A DNA stretch of 64,000 nucleotides from contig JADJYW010000012.1 of assembly GCA_016719605.1 (NCBI GenBank), positions 275,487-339,486 of the forward strand. Reading direction: 5' to 3'. The stretch's first letter is position 1. The number at the start of each line of letters is the position of its first letter. Below are positions 47,575-59,000 of the stretch, one piece after another. The translations under genes were made by a program, and so were the position numbers. The notes beneath the pieces were generated by a model. That model had not been told where the DNA came from. It saw only the letters and a program-made list of their open reading frames with translations, and searched no databases. The stretch is from Lewinellaceae bacterium (GTDB lineage: Bacteria > Bacteroidota > Bacteroidia > Chitinophagales > Saprospiraceae).

Positions 47575-48318
47575 TTGAATCTGGTACTTGACATCGGCAA
47601 CACACGCACCAAATCGGGTCTTTTTGAAGGCGAGCGGTTGGTGGAGCAAGCGATTTGGGACGACTGGACGTTAGAGGAATTACTGGTGTACGGACAGGAG
47701 GCAGGTGTAGACCGGGTAATCACGTCGTCGGTGGCAGTACCTGATCCGTACACACAACGGATTCTGGTACAAACATTTCCGGTGGCGCTCGAACTTACCC
47801 ACCAAACGCCGGTGCCGTTTCGGAATACCTACCGGACGCCGGAAACATTGGGCAGGGATCGTTTGGCGGGTGTGGCGGGGGCGCAGGTGCTGTTTCCCGG
47901 AGAAAATTGTTTGGTAGTGGATTGCGGAACGTGCATCAAATACGACCTGATAGACAGCGAGGCGACTTACCGGGGCGGCAATATCGCTCCGGGTGCGAAC
48001 ATGCGGATACGTGCCATGCATATCTTTACGGCGCAGTTGCCCGAAGTGCCGATGCTTATCCCTGAAAATGAAGTGGGGTACAGCACCGAAACCGCTCTCC
48101 AGAACGGCGCACTGCGGGGTGCGGCGCTGGAAATTTCGGGGTTTGTACGGTTATTTGAAGCACAGTTGAATCCCCTGAAGGTGTTGTTGACGGGCGGCGA
48201 TGCAGATTTTCTTGCACCACTTCTTCCCCTTGAAACCCGGCATATTGAACCATATCTGACGTTGTACGGACTAAACTATATTCTACAATACAATGCAAAC
48301 CAAAACTTTATACCCTGA
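47575..48318 (+). CDS. coaX: Type III pantothenate kinase (TTG start)
   Basis: A 247-residue enzyme phosphorylating pantothenate in coenzyme A synthesis. Motifs: LVLDIGNTRTKSGLFEG (phosphate-binding loop), RTPETLGRDRLAGVAGAQ, LVVDCGTCIKYDLID, YRGGNIAPGANMR and LLTGGDADF. The start is TTG, because conserved residues begin immediately after it and no ATG is upstream in frame. The following outer-membrane protein gene begins 22 bp after the stop. Confidence 0.94.
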   Translation: MNLVLDIGNTRTKSGLFEGERLVEQAIWDDWTLEELLVYGQEAGVDRVITSSVAVPDPYTQRILVQTFPVALELTHQTPVPFRNTYRTPETLGRDRLAGVAGAQVLFPGENCLVVDCGTCIKYDLIDSEATYRGGNIAPGANMRIRAMHIFTAQLPEVPMLIPENEVGYSTETALQNGALRGAALEISGFVRLFEAQLNPLKVLLTGGDADFLAPLLPLETRHIEPYLTLYGLNYILQYNANQNFIP

Positions 48319-48340
48319 AACCCGATCAAACACATCCTAC

Positions 48341-49675
48341 ATGAAGTTCTTCCTGAGCATCCTGCTTTTCTTCTTCCTTGCTGCCACACTGCCGGCCCAA
48401 CCCAAACAAAATTCACCCTATTCGCGCTATGGCCTTGGTGACCCGATCAGCCAGTTTTTTGCTGCGCAAGCCGGTTTCGGGGGACAGACAGCGGCCTTTC
48501 ACGACCCCTTCCACTTGAATCTGGCCAACCCCGCCTCGTACGCGTTTTTGCGGGCTACGACTCTGGAGGGTGGGCTGTTTGCAAAAAAAAGTAACTATCA
48601 GGCATCCGGGTCTTCGTTGGAAAACTGGAGCGGCAATTTGGGTTATTTGGCCATAGGCTTTCCCTTGCGCAGCCCGATCAACGAGGTACTGGACCGAAAA
48701 CAATCACCCTGGCATTTCGGAATGGGCGCAGCACTGACCCCCAATTCGGTGGTGGGGTACAATATTTCATCTTTAGATACACTCGTTGACCTCGGTGCGC
48801 TCGACAACCTTTTCGAGGGTAACGGCGGAACATACCGCTTCACCTGGAGCAATGCCGTGCGGTACAAAAACACGGCTTTCGGGCTGAATCTCGGTTGGAT
48901 TTTTGGCAAAAACGTGTATGAAAACACCACTATTTTCAACGACTCCCTGCCTACGTTCTGGAGCACCCGCCGCGACGATATCCGAATCAGCGGCCTGACC
49001 TGGAACCTGGGCCTGCAACACGATTTTGTATTGAAATACGCAGAAAATGACAAGAATTTGGCGACGCGCTGGGTGACCGTTGGTGTGACTGGTGCAGGGA
49101 ATAACAAGATCACCAGTACGGCCGACCGCTTGTTTATCCGCAGTCGGGGAAGGTCTTCCAACGGGCAGTACGATAGCGCCGATACGTTGTTGTACGATAC
49201 GGATGTCAAGCGTACCATCTCGTTGCCGGCATCTTTTCAGATTGGTGTTCAGTATGTGGTGGCCAACAAACTGCGTCTGGGCGGGCAGTACGCCTACGAG
49301 GGCTGGTCTTCATTCAAAAACGAGGCGCGCACCAACGATTCCGGCTTTCGCAATACATCTGCTTTCTCGGTTGGTGTGGAATATATACCCAATTACGCTT
49401 CGTACAACAACTACGCCAAGCGCATCCGGTACCGCGCGGGGGGCTATTTGCGGCAAGATCCGCGCGTCGTCAACGGCAAAGGGCTGGACGATATCGGCCT
49501 GACGCTGGGGCTTGGTTTCCCGATTTTGCCGCGCCAGCAGACCTCCTTCGTGAGTACCGCACTGGAAATAGGACGGCTGGGCGCAGACTCGCCCATTCAG
49601 GAAACCTATTTTCGCGTGACCGCCGGCTTCACGCTGAACGACAACTCGTGGTTCTACAAGCGCCGGTTTGAATAA
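48341..49675 (+). CDS. Outer-membrane beta-barrel protein of unknown function
   Basis: A 444-residue protein with a signal peptide (FFLSILLFFFLAATLPAQ) and the widely conserved Bacteroidota start NSPYSRYGLGDPISQFF. Alternating strands run through to the C terminus (FRVTAGFTLNDNSWFYKRRF), consistent with a FadL/OmpP1-like barrel. I use ATG 48341; an in-frame ATG at 48293 lacks a signal-peptide-like start and overlaps coaX. It ends 2 bp before the convergent dehydratase-C gene. Confidence 0.85.
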   Translation: MKFFLSILLFFFLAATLPAQPKQNSPYSRYGLGDPISQFFAAQAGFGGQTAAFHDPFHLNLANPASYAFLRATTLEGGLFAKKSNYQASGSSLENWSGNLGYLAIGFPLRSPINEVLDRKQSPWHFGMGAALTPNSVVGYNISSLDTLVDLGALDNLFEGNGGTYRFTWSNAVRYKNTAFGLNLGWIFGKNVYENTTIFNDSLPTFWSTRRDDIRISGLTWNLGLQHDFVLKYAENDKNLATRWVTVGVTGAGNNKITSTADRLFIRSRGRSSNGQYDSADTLLYDTDVKRTISLPASFQIGVQYVVANKLRLGGQYAYEGWSSFKNEARTNDSGFRNTSAFSVGVEYIPNYASYNNYAKRIRYRAGGYLRQDPRVVNGKGLDDIGLTLGLGFPILPRQQTSFVSTALEIGRLGADSPIQETYFRVTAGFTLNDNSWFYKRRFE

Positions 49676-49677
49676 AA

Positions 49678-50490
49678 CTACAGCGTTTTGGAGAGCAGAA
49701 AATTGAGATACACCTCGTCCTGATTGTTTATGCCGAGACGGTTGTTGGTCAGGTGCAGCAGACTGGGCAGGGCTTTTTCGAGGTGTTCGTTCAGTTCGGC
49801 AAGGATCATCTGGTTGCCGCGCAGCCAGCGCAACCATTCGGGTTGTTCCTGATCGAATTTTCCCTGCTCCAGCGCATCCCATAGTTCGATCACGGACAGG
49901 CGTAGTTCTTCCTGTTGGGGGGTAAAACTTTTTTCAAAATCTTCGCGCAGGGATGCCTGCCAGGTCAGTTTGCTGCCGGATTTGTTTTCGGCCGGCTGAA
50001 AGAACAGTTCCATCCATTGGGTGCAGAGCTGATCGAAGTACCAGGAACTTTTCTCCCGATCCCAGCCCGCCGCAAACGCGGTGATGACATGCATGCGCAA
50101 GGCATCGAACAAGGCATCGCCGTAGGTGACAGGTCTGTTCAGGCGATCCAGCACGACCCGTGTGGACAAGTGCATGTATTCCTCCACCCAGGGCAGGGCC
50201 GCCTCGCCACCAAATCGCTCCGATTCCGGCTGGTAGGGCGTTTCCACACAGGTGCCGCGTTCGGCAAACCACGCCTCCAGTTCGGGCCGGATTGCTTCGA
50301 TCCAGTCCGCTGTGCCGCGCAGGCGCAACCGGATGTGCGGGCCATGTTCATCCTCGTACCGAATAAAAAAAGCGCGAACACCCTTGACCGGCCAGATATG
50401 CTGTTCTAAAAAGGGGCGCACACCACGCGCGAGAAAAACATTGAGGGTTTCGAGGGGGTACAAGTGGAAAGAGAGCCATTGTTGCGTCAT
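49678..50490 (-). CDS. Thiopeptide-type bacteriocin biosynthesis protein (lanthipeptide dehydratase C-terminal-like), orphan
   Basis: A 270-residue protein resembling the SpaB/LanB C-terminal (elimination) domain that also stands alone as TbtC/TclM-type enzymes in thiopeptide clusters. Typical features: WLSFHLYPLETLNVFLARGV at the start, FIRYEDEHGPHIRLRLRG (the R-Y-D/E..GPH-RLR block), TPYQPESERFGGEAALPWVE (YxPExxRYGG block) and a C-terminal helical part with NHLGI-like NNRLGINNQDEVYLNFLL. No LanB glutamylation domain, precursor peptide, cyclodehydratase or transporter gene is nearby. Starts at ATG 50490; an upstream extension lacks family residues. Confidence 0.82.
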   Translation of the reverse strand: MTQQWLSFHLYPLETLNVFLARGVRPFLEQHIWPVKGVRAFFIRYEDEHGPHIRLRLRGTADWIEAIRPELEAWFAERGTCVETPYQPESERFGGEAALPWVEEYMHLSTRVVLDRLNRPVTYGDALFDALRMHVITAFAAGWDREKSSWYFDQLCTQWMELFFQPAENKSGSKLTWQASLREDFEKSFTPQQEELRLSVIELWDALEQGKFDQEQPEWLRWLRGNQMILAELNEHLEKALPSLLHLTNNRLGINNQDEVYLNFLLSKTL

Positions 50491-50554
50491 GGGGCAAAGG
50501 TCATGTTTTTTGAAAATAATTGAAACCAAATAGGCGGATAGCAAAAAAGGCATT

Positions 50555-50562
50555 TACCTTTG
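50555..50562 (+). promoter_or_regulatory. -7 box of the initiator tRNA gene
   Basis: TACCTTTG matches TAnnTTTG exactly and lies 12 bp before the tRNA 5' end, as expected for a tRNA promoter. Confidence 0.6.
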
Positions 50563-50574
50563 CGGGCACAAAAT

Positions 50575-50647
<73 letters not shown>

Positions 50648-50652
50648 CAAAG

Positions 50653-50685
50653 AAAAAGCCTCGTCCTTTCGGATGGGGCTTTTTT
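50653..50685 (+). terminator. Terminator after tRNA-fMet
   Basis: AAAAAGCCTCGTCC and GGATGGGGCTTTTT form a stem with G-U pairs around a TTTC loop and a T-run. The remaining 100 bp to galT shows nothing further. Confidence 0.8.
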
Positions 50686-50787
50686 GTTGGTGGTACGGCC
50701 AAAGGTCGGTACGCCTGGCCTTACTGCCGATTTAGAAATCTAGCATAGCCTTCAGCACCGCCTGCGGCCCGACCGGATTTCATTCAA

Positions 50788-51804
50788 TCAATTTACTTCC
50801 CGCAATTGTGCTGCCGCCATTTCCGCAGTGATATCCCGCTGGGGGTTGGCAAACATCTCGTACCCCACCATAAATTTTTTCACCGTGGCGGACCGAAGCA
50901 GCGGCGGATAAAAAGCCGTGTGAAAGTGCCATTCCGGATGCTCCTGCCCATCCGTAGGACTCTGATGGATACCGGAGGAGTACGGAAACGAGGTATCGAA
51001 CAGGTTGTCGAACCGCTGGGTCAGGTCCTTGAGAATGGCTGCAAAAGCACCTTTTTCTGCCTGCGTCATCTGACCAATGTGCTGAAAATGCCGTCTCGGG
51101 ATGATCAATGCCTCATAAGGCCACACCGCCCAAAATGGCACAAATGCCACAAAATCACTATTCTGACAGATCAGGCGTTCGCCTTCGATCAATTCCTGCT
51201 CCAAATAGTCCAGCAGCAGACTGCGCCCGGTCTTGTTCCAGTGGGATAATTGCCGGGCAGACTTTTTTAAAACCTCCTGGGGCACGGTGCTTTGTGCCCA
51301 TATCTGCCCGTGCGGGTGCGGATTGCTGCAGCCCATGATAGCACCCTTGTTTTCAAATATCTGAACGTGGTTGATGAAGTCCATACGGCCGAGTTCGAGG
51401 TATTCCTGCTGCCAGAGTTCCACTACTTTTTCAATATCCGATACCTCCATGTCCGGGATAGTCAGCGAATGATCGGGAGAAAAACAGACCACCCGGCATA
51501 TACCCCGCTCGCCGGCTGCCTGGAGCAGGCCTTTTTCAAAACTGCCACTGTTACTTTCCGGCAGAAGCGCAGCAAAATCGTTCGTAAAAACGAATGTGTG
51601 GGTATAGTCCGGATTCTTGTAGCCACCTGCCCGGGTGTTGCCCGGGCACAGATAACAACCCGAGTCATAAGACGGCGGCTTTTCATCGGACGTTTTTTCC
51701 GTTTTACCCTGCCAGGGACGCTTGTTGCGGTGGGGCGATACGAGCACCCATTCGCCCGTGAGGATATTGTAGCGGCGGTGCGGGTCGTTGGAAAAATTGA
51801 GCAT
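50788..51804 (-). CDS. galT: Galactose-1-phosphate uridylyltransferase
   Basis: A 338-residue Leloir-pathway enzyme exchanging UMP between UDP-glucose and galactose 1-phosphate. Motifs: DPHRRYNILTGEWVLVSPHR at the start, zinc-type CYLCPGN, the catalytic GCSNPHPHGQIWA and a C-terminal EWHFHTAFYPPLLRSATVKK. The length is typical. It lies 5 bp behind galK, so the two form an operon. No epimerase gene is in the window. Confidence 0.96.
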   Translation of the reverse strand: MLNFSNDPHRRYNILTGEWVLVSPHRNKRPWQGKTEKTSDEKPPSYDSGCYLCPGNTRAGGYKNPDYTHTFVFTNDFAALLPESNSGSFEKGLLQAAGERGICRVVCFSPDHSLTIPDMEVSDIEKVVELWQQEYLELGRMDFINHVQIFENKGAIMGCSNPHPHGQIWAQSTVPQEVLKKSARQLSHWNKTGRSLLLDYLEQELIEGERLICQNSDFVAFVPFWAVWPYEALIIPRRHFQHIGQMTQAEKGAFAAILKDLTQRFDNLFDTSFPYSSGIHQSPTDGQEHPEWHFHTAFYPPLLRSATVKKFMVGYEMFANPQRDITAEMAAAQLREVN

Positions 51805-51809
51805 CTGTT

Positions 51810-52979
51810 TTAGTTTTGGAGTGCTTCCTGAATAACCGTGGCGCCATCGCCAATGGCAACTTCGATGGGCGTCAGGTGGATACCGAAACGGTTGTGGTAG
51901 ATTTCCGAAACCTGTTCCACAAATTCTGTCACCCTGTTTTTTTCAATCAAGTTGATGGTGCAGCCGCCAAAACCGCCACCCATCATCCGGCTACCGAGGA
52001 TGTATGCTTTCCCAAGGGTTTGCTGCACCAGAAAATCGAGCTCCGGGCTGCTCACTTCGTAGTCGTTTTGCAAACTAAAATGCGACTGATACATCAGCTC
52101 GCCGAGTGTTTTGAAGTCGCCGGCCGTCAACGCTTTCGTAGCGTCCAGCACCCGCTGGTTTTCGGAAACAACGTGGTGGCAACGCCGGAAAATATGCTCC
52201 GGCATCTTTTCCTTGTTGGCTACCACCTGCTCCAGGGCCACATCCCGCAGGTTCTTGATACCGGGAAAGACCGCTTGCAAAATAGACACCCCTTCTCCGC
52301 ATTCCACGCGGCGGGTGTTGTACTCCGAGGAAGCGAGCGCGTGTGTTACATTGGTATTCAGCAGCAGCAGTTGGTAATTGCCCAATTCGAGTGGGAAGTA
52401 CTGGAACTCAAGGCTGCGGCAATCCAGCAAGAGCACATGGTCTTTCTTGCCCATCATGCAGGCGAACTGATCCATGATGCCGCACTTGATGCCTACGAAG
52501 TTGTGCTCCGCCCGTTGCGACGCCTCGCTGAGCTGCAGCGGGCTGAAACCAAGTCGGAACAGCGCATTCAAAGCCGTAGCAAAGCTGCATTCCAGCGCTG
52601 CCGACGAGCTCATGCCGCTGCCGATGGGCACGTCGCTCTCGAACGCCGCGTCGAAACCGCCGATGACGCCACCCAACTTTTGCAGCTCGCTGACCACACC
52701 CATGACGTAGTTCTGCCAGCCTTTTTCCACAGGAGAAAAATCCCGAAGATCGAAGGAAAAGGATTGCTGCTGCCGGACGTCGGTCAGCAGGACGGTCGAA
52801 GCCGTCCCGTTGCGGCGTGCCCGTACGGTCATTTTGCGGTCTATAGCGGCAGGGAGCACAAAGCCGTCGTTGTAGTCGGTATGCTCACCGATGAGGTTGA
52901 TGCGCCCCGGCGCCTGCGCGATTACGGTATCGGGCGCGGTGGTTTGTTTTTTGTCAATATCCATTGCTGCCTGGTTCAT
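51810..52979 (-). CDS. galK: Galactokinase
   Basis: A 389-residue GHMP-family kinase phosphorylating galactose. The galactokinase signature GRINLIGEHTDYNDGFVLP lies near residue 25, the ATP loop is VPIGSGMSSSAALECSFATA, the catalytic base region is GIKCGIMDQFACMMGKKDHV and the third motif is GSRMMGGGFGGCTINLI. It is upstream of galT with a 5-bp gap. A hairpin at 53006-53037 separates it from the giant gene on the same strand. Confidence 0.96.
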   Translation of the reverse strand: MNQAAMDIDKKQTTAPDTVIAQAPGRINLIGEHTDYNDGFVLPAAIDRKMTVRARRNGTASTVLLTDVRQQQSFSFDLRDFSPVEKGWQNYVMGVVSELQKLGGVIGGFDAAFESDVPIGSGMSSSAALECSFATALNALFRLGFSPLQLSEASQRAEHNFVGIKCGIMDQFACMMGKKDHVLLLDCRSLEFQYFPLELGNYQLLLLNTNVTHALASSEYNTRRVECGEGVSILQAVFPGIKNLRDVALEQVVANKEKMPEHIFRRCHHVVSENQRVLDATKALTAGDFKTLGELMYQSHFSLQNDYEVSSPELDFLVQQTLGKAYILGSRMMGGGFGGCTINLIEKNRVTEFVEQVSEIYHNRFGIHLTPIEVAIGDGATVIQEALQN

Positions 52980-53005
52980 CTGGTTTACGGATGCCTGTCC
53001 TGCGA

Positions 53006-53037
53006 AGGCTTCGGAAATTGAAAAACTTCCGAAGCCT
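53006..53037 (-). terminator. Hairpin between the giant gene and galK
   Basis: A perfect 11-bp stem (53006-53016 with 53027-53037) with a 10-base loop. It lacks a strong T-run on the minus strand, so it may be a weak terminator or mRNA-stabilising hairpin. Confidence 0.6.
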
Positions 53038-53067
53038 CACACTTGACAAAATGTGCATGTTTACCAC

Positions 53068-56000
53068 TCAATCCACAATCGTCACATCCCCTTTCATCAA
53101 AACTTTCTGCCCGCTAACGAGTTCAATTTCTGCCCACCAAACAAATACTGCCGGGTTCATCGGTTTGCCGCGGAAGCGGCCATCCCAGCCGTATTTCTCG
53201 TTGTTGGGTTCAATGTTTTCCTTGTAAAACACCTGATTGCCCCAGCGGTCGTAAATCTGCAACGAGTTGATCTTGTTGACCGTATTCGGCCCGGCAAAGA
53301 GGAGGAATACGTCGTTTTTGCCGTCTTCCTTGTTCGGACTGATGGCGTTTGGCGCCCACAAATTGGGGTCGTCCACCCGGACAATAATGGTGGAGCGGTC
53401 TTCACAACCCTCTTTATTGACCACCCGTACGGTGTACTCGGTCGCACCAAATGGCCGTGCAATTACCACGTTTGGCTTGTTCGTCAAGGTCAGACTTTCC
53501 ATTGGCGACCAGATGATCGAATCTACTTGCGACAACGGTATGTTGATCAGCGCGGTCAGTGTCGCCGATTCCCCGTAACTCAGGCTGATTTCCGGCCCGA
53601 TATGCACATCCGGCTCCACGGGTATCTGGAAGGTCAGCGATTCTTCAAACTCACATCCGTTCACATCCTGTACCACCAGCTGGTACTGTCCGGGGGTCAA
53701 ATTATTGAACTGGTTGGCCGTCAAAAAGGTAAAACCTCCGTCAATGGAGTACAGGTATGGCCCCACACCGCCCTGCACTTCCTCGAAGCGAATAGTGCCC
53801 GTCCGGCCATCACAACTCGGCGGCTCGGTGAACAAATTCAGACTGCTCGGATAGTTGGTATTTTCCGTGACAACCACATTGTCGGTTGAGGTACAACCTG
53901 TTTGCAGGTTGGTTACCAGCAACAAGTAGGTGCCCGGCGCATTGACGGCAGGCGCTGCATCCGTTGGCGCGGACAGGATAGTACCCGTTTGTGTAGACCA
54001 CAGGTAACTGAATCCTGAACCAGCCGATGATCCGGCCGAACTCAAGGTGCCTTCATCCACCGAACAGGTGAGTTCAAATCCATTGCCGGCTTCGGCTACA
54101 GGCAACTGCACGTTTTGCTGCACAGCTGCCACTGCGGCTGCCGTGCAGCCGTTCTGGTTGTTCACGATAGCCAAATTGTAATTCCCCGGCTGGTTCACCA
54201 CCGGCGTGAGCGTAGAGGTGCCGGAAATAATACCCGGCCCTGTCCAGGTATATGAAAATTGACTGCCTTGCGCGCTCGCTGTCCCGTCGAGGGTAACCTG
54301 CGCGACTACACAGGTGAGCAGATCGGGCATCACCACAGCAATGGCCGGCGTCTCGGTATCCGAGGGCACTTGAACCTCGGCCGTATTGGTGCAACCGTTG
54401 TACTGATCCGTCACCGTGAGGCTGTACGAACCGCCAAGATTGACCACCGGGCTGGCGGCATTGGCTCCGGAAACGATGTTGCCGTTTGTTGTGGTCCAGG
54501 CATAGCCTACTCCCAGGCTGCCGCCGGTGCCAAAGGCACTCAGTGTCACGGAAGTAGTAGCGCAAGTGATTGTGTTAGCCGTATTGGTGACTACATCGGG
54601 CGGAGTGATATTCTGCGTTACCGTGACATTTCGGATCGCCGTGCAGCCATTCTGGCTATTGGTGACGATCAGTTCGTAGGTTCCCGGTGCACCAACGGCA
54701 GGCTGAAGCGTAGTGCCGCCGGTCAAAATCTGGCCGTTGGCAGTACTCCACAAATAACCAAAATTAGAACCTGTACTGCTACCTGTTCCATCGAGCATCA
54801 CCGTTTGCACATTGCAAGTCAGTTCTGCCGGATTGGCAGCCGTGGCAATCGGTGCGCCGGCATCTTGCAACACCTGCACATTGGCATCTCTGGTACAGCC
54901 GTTACCGGTATTCGTCACCAAAAGGGTATACAGCCCAGGCGCCCCGATGGTGGGCTGCAAGGTAGTTTCGTCCAACAGGATTTGGCCGTTCAGAGTACTC
55001 CATTCGTACAGGTACTGGGCGCCGGTACTGCTGCCCGCACCATTCAGTTGCAGGGTAGGGGTGGTGCAGGTGAGCGTTACGGTGCTTCCCGCTACGGCAT
55101 CGGGTGGCGTGATGTCTTGCGACACGGTCACCGTGGCCGTAGAGGTACATTTGTTGTTGTTGTTCGTGACGGTCAGCAAGTAGGTGCCGGGGGCGTTCAC
55201 GGAGGGCAGCAGCGATGTTGCCCCGGACAGGATGTTCCCCCCGCTTTGGGCTACCCACTGGTAAGCGAACAGGGCGCCGGCACTGCTGCCGTTGCCGTTC
55301 AGAGAAATGACCGGCACGGCGCACGTCAGTATTGGCGCCGCTGCCGCTGCTGCAATCGGCAAATTGACGTTTTGCGAAATCGCTACCTGGTCGGTTGCCG
55401 TGCAGAAGTTATCCAGATTGGTGACGGTCAGGATGTAAATTCCCGGCGCATCAATCGTTGGATTGAGCGAATTGGCGCCCGAAACGATGTTGCCGTTTTG
55501 GGTGCTCCAAACTAACTGTGCGCTGCTGCCGCCGAGGTTGCCGGCAACGCCGTTGAGTGTCAGCACAGTGGTCGCACAATTCAGTTCCGCCGAGATACCG
55601 GCATCCGTAGTCGGGTTGGCGATGTTCTGTGCCACTACCGTGGAAGCGGTAGTGGTACAGCCGTTACCGGTATTGGTCAGCACAAGGTTGTAGGTTCCGG
55701 GCTTGTTCACGATTGGCGCCGGACTATTGGCGCCAGACACGAAGCCGCCGCCCACCGTCGTCCAGGCGTATGTGAAATTCGCCCCCGTGCTGCTGCCTGT
55801 GGTAACGAGCGTGGTTTGCGTCAGTTGGCAGTTCAGGATAGGAGGCAGCGCTACAACGGCTACCGGCGGCGCCACATTGACAATCACGTTGACGGCATCC
55901 ACCGACGTGCAGCCATTGGTCGGGTTGGTGACTAAAAGCGTGTACTGACCGGCAGCATTGACCACCGGGTTGAGGGTGTTTTCGCCACTGACAATGTTGC

Positions 56001-59000
56001 CGCCTCCGGCTGCCGTCCATTGGTACACAAAGTTTGGTCCCACGCTGGTACCCGTGCCGTTGAGGGTTACACTGTTGGCCACACAAGTCAGTTGTTGCTG
56101 CGGGCCGGCCTCTGCCTGCGGCGAGTTTTGATCCAGCAAAATTTGCACCGACGCAGATGCGGTACAGCCGTTTTGGGTGTTGGTTACTACCAAAACGTAG
56201 TTGCCCGAACGATCCACCTGCGGCGCAGTAGTTGTAGCCCCGGAAATGATGTTCCCGGTGGCGGTACTCCATTGATAAGTGAACTGGACGCCCTGACTGG
56301 AAGCGCCACCATTAAGCGTCAGCACGGGGTTGGCGCAGGAAATAACCGCCGGAGCACCGGCATTAGCGGCAGGCGCAGCCAGGTCCTCGGCTACGTTCAC
56401 GGTAAACAACGCCTCGCAGTTATTGGCCGAGTTGAATACGTTGAGGGTGTATTGTCCCGGCTGATTTACAGTTGGAACGAGTGTGTTTCCGCCGGAAATA
56501 ATGTTGCCGGTAGTTGTTGTCCAGTTGTACTGCAAGGTCGGCCCGGTGGTGGTACCGGCGCCGTTCAACTGGATTTGGGTGGTGGCACAAGTCAACGGAC
56601 CGGGTGCTACGGCGGTGGCCACAGGGACATTGGCATCTTTGTTCACGACAACAGCCGAGACAGCGGTGCAGCCGTTTACCGTGTTTGTTACCAGCAAGTT
56701 ATAGGTACCTGGTGCGTCCACAACGGGGCTAAGGGTCGTGGCGCCGGAGGCAATGCTGCCGTTGGGCGTGGTCCACAAGTAGGCAAAATTCTGCCCGACG
56801 CTGCCGCTGCCCGAGAGGGTCACGGTCGCGTTGGTACAGGTAATGAGTCCGGGGGCGCCTGCGGCGGCCACGGGTAGCGCTGTGTTTTGGGAAATATCCA
56901 CCGCGTCGGTGGCAGTACAGCCGTTGGCGGTGTTGGAAATCAATAAGGTATAGGTGCCGGGCTGATCAATTTGTGGTATCAGGGTATTGGCACCCGACAG
57001 GATGTTCCCTCCGGGAGAAGCCGTCCAGATATACTCAAACAATGGCCCGGAACTGGAAGCATTCCCGTTGATAGTCAGTACGGTATCCACGCAGTTCAGC
57101 ACCGCTGCCGGGCCTGCTTCGGCGATAGGCAAGGCCACATCTGCCGGGATAACAACGTTGGAGCCGGCGGTGCAGCCGTTCGAGGTATTGGTGATGAGCA
57201 AGGCGTAGTTGCCGGGAGCATTGATGGTCGGAGTGAGGGTATTTCCGCCGGAAACGATGCCCGGTCCGGTCCAGTTGTAAGTAAAATCAGCGCCCTGACT
57301 CGAAGCCGAACCGTCGAGAGTTATGGTTGTAACAGCGCAGGTGAGCGTAGTTGCCGGGCCGGCACTGGCTGTCGGCACACTGGCATCGGCGGTGACGGTG
57401 GCGCCGGCAGACGTGGTGCAGCCGTTGGTGGTGTTGGTCACGAGCAGCGTGTAAGTACCGGTGGCATCCACAACCGGGTTGAGCGTGCCCTGGCCGGACA
57501 CGATGTTGCCCCCGGTAGTCGTCCAGTTGTAGGTAAAATTACCGCCGGTGCTGGAGGCCGTGCCGTCAAGGGTAAGGGTGGAAACCGTGCAACTGAGCAC
57601 ACCTCCCGGCGCAACGGCAGCCACCGGGTTGGTTGTGTTTTGTGCAACCGATACAGAAGCGGTTGAGGTACAACCGGTTTGAATATTGACTACCGACAAC
57701 TCGTATGTTCCCGGTGCATTGACCAGCGGATTCAAAGTATTCCCACCGGAAACGATGTTGCCGTTTTGCGTCGTCCAGACATAACTGTACTGTTGGCCTT
57801 GCGACGAGCCGGCGCCGTCGAGGTTCAGCTGCTGGGCCGAGCAGGTAATCGTTTGTGCGGGACCGGCATCAGCCGTTGGGAACGTCTGCTGGGTGATGAC
57901 CTGCACGGCTGTTTGCGCCGTACACCCGTTTTCGATATTGAAAACGGTAAGTGTGTAGGTGCCAATCTGGTTCACGATGGGGGTCAGGGTCTGGGAACCG
58001 CTGACAATGTTGCCGTTTTGCGTCGTCCATTCGTAGTAAAATGGATAACCGTCGGACGAGCCATTGCCATTGAGCGTGGTTTGCGGCGATTGGCAGGTAA
58101 TGGAAGCGGTGGGCACGGCAACTGCTATGGGCGGCGTAATATCCTGCGTGACCGTGACCGATGCCGTAGCCGTGCAGCCATTATTGGTATTGGTCACCAC
58201 GAGGTTGTAGGTACCAACTTGCCCAACTTCCGGATTTTCGGTGCCTTGTCCGCTGATAATGAGGTTGCCGGGCGTCCAGGCGAAAGCAAGGTTGTCGCCG
58301 GAAGAACCACTGGCATCCAGATAAACCGTGGTAAAATCACAATTCAGTTGTTGGGGAGGGAAAATGCCTGCCGACGGATAAACGATGTTGTCGTCCACAA
58401 ACACTTCGTCTTCATCCGTACAGCCATTAGCCGTATTGGTGACAATGAGCGTGTAGAACCCGTACGAGTTTACCGTCGGGGTGAGGGAATTGGCGCCAGA
58501 AACAATGTTGCCGGGATTGGCTACCCATTGGTAGGTGATACCGTTGCCGGCAGAGGAACCAAATCCACTTAATTGTACGCTGGGCGTGGTGCATGTCAGT
58601 TCCACATCGCCCCCACTAAACGCCGTGGGTGCATTTTGGTCGGCCTGAATACTGACGGTGCTTTCGCGCGTACAGCCATTGGTAGCGTTGGTGACGATCA
58701 GGGTGTATTGGCCGGGCGCATCAATAACCGGGTTGAGGGTATTTTCGCCGCTGACAATACTGCCGTTTCCGGTCCACCACTCGTAAGAAAAGTTGGGGCC
58801 AGAGGATCCGCTGCCGTTCAGGGTCGACTGGGCAACACTGCAACTAATGTGGCGCCGGGGCCGGCATTAGCATTAGGCAGCGTCAGATTTTGCAGCACGG
58901 TCACCGATGCTGTGGCCGTACAGCCGCTGGCAAAGTTGGACACCAAAAGATTGTAGGTACCGCCCTGATTCACGGTCAGGTTGGGCGAGCCCTGGCCGCC

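Noticed and set aside
49676..50574. A short precursor peptide gene near the dehydratase-C protein
   Set aside because: The flanking gaps are a few bases on one side and 84 bp before the tRNA on the other, with no plausible small ORF.
51816..53021. A 401-codon open frame on the plus strand opposite galK
   Set aside because: It mirrors galK codon structure, has no recognisable domain and lies wholly within a well-identified gene.
54259..58572. Several long plus-strand frames opposite the giant gene
   Set aside because: Their apparent repeat structure only reflects the PKD repeats of the opposite strand.
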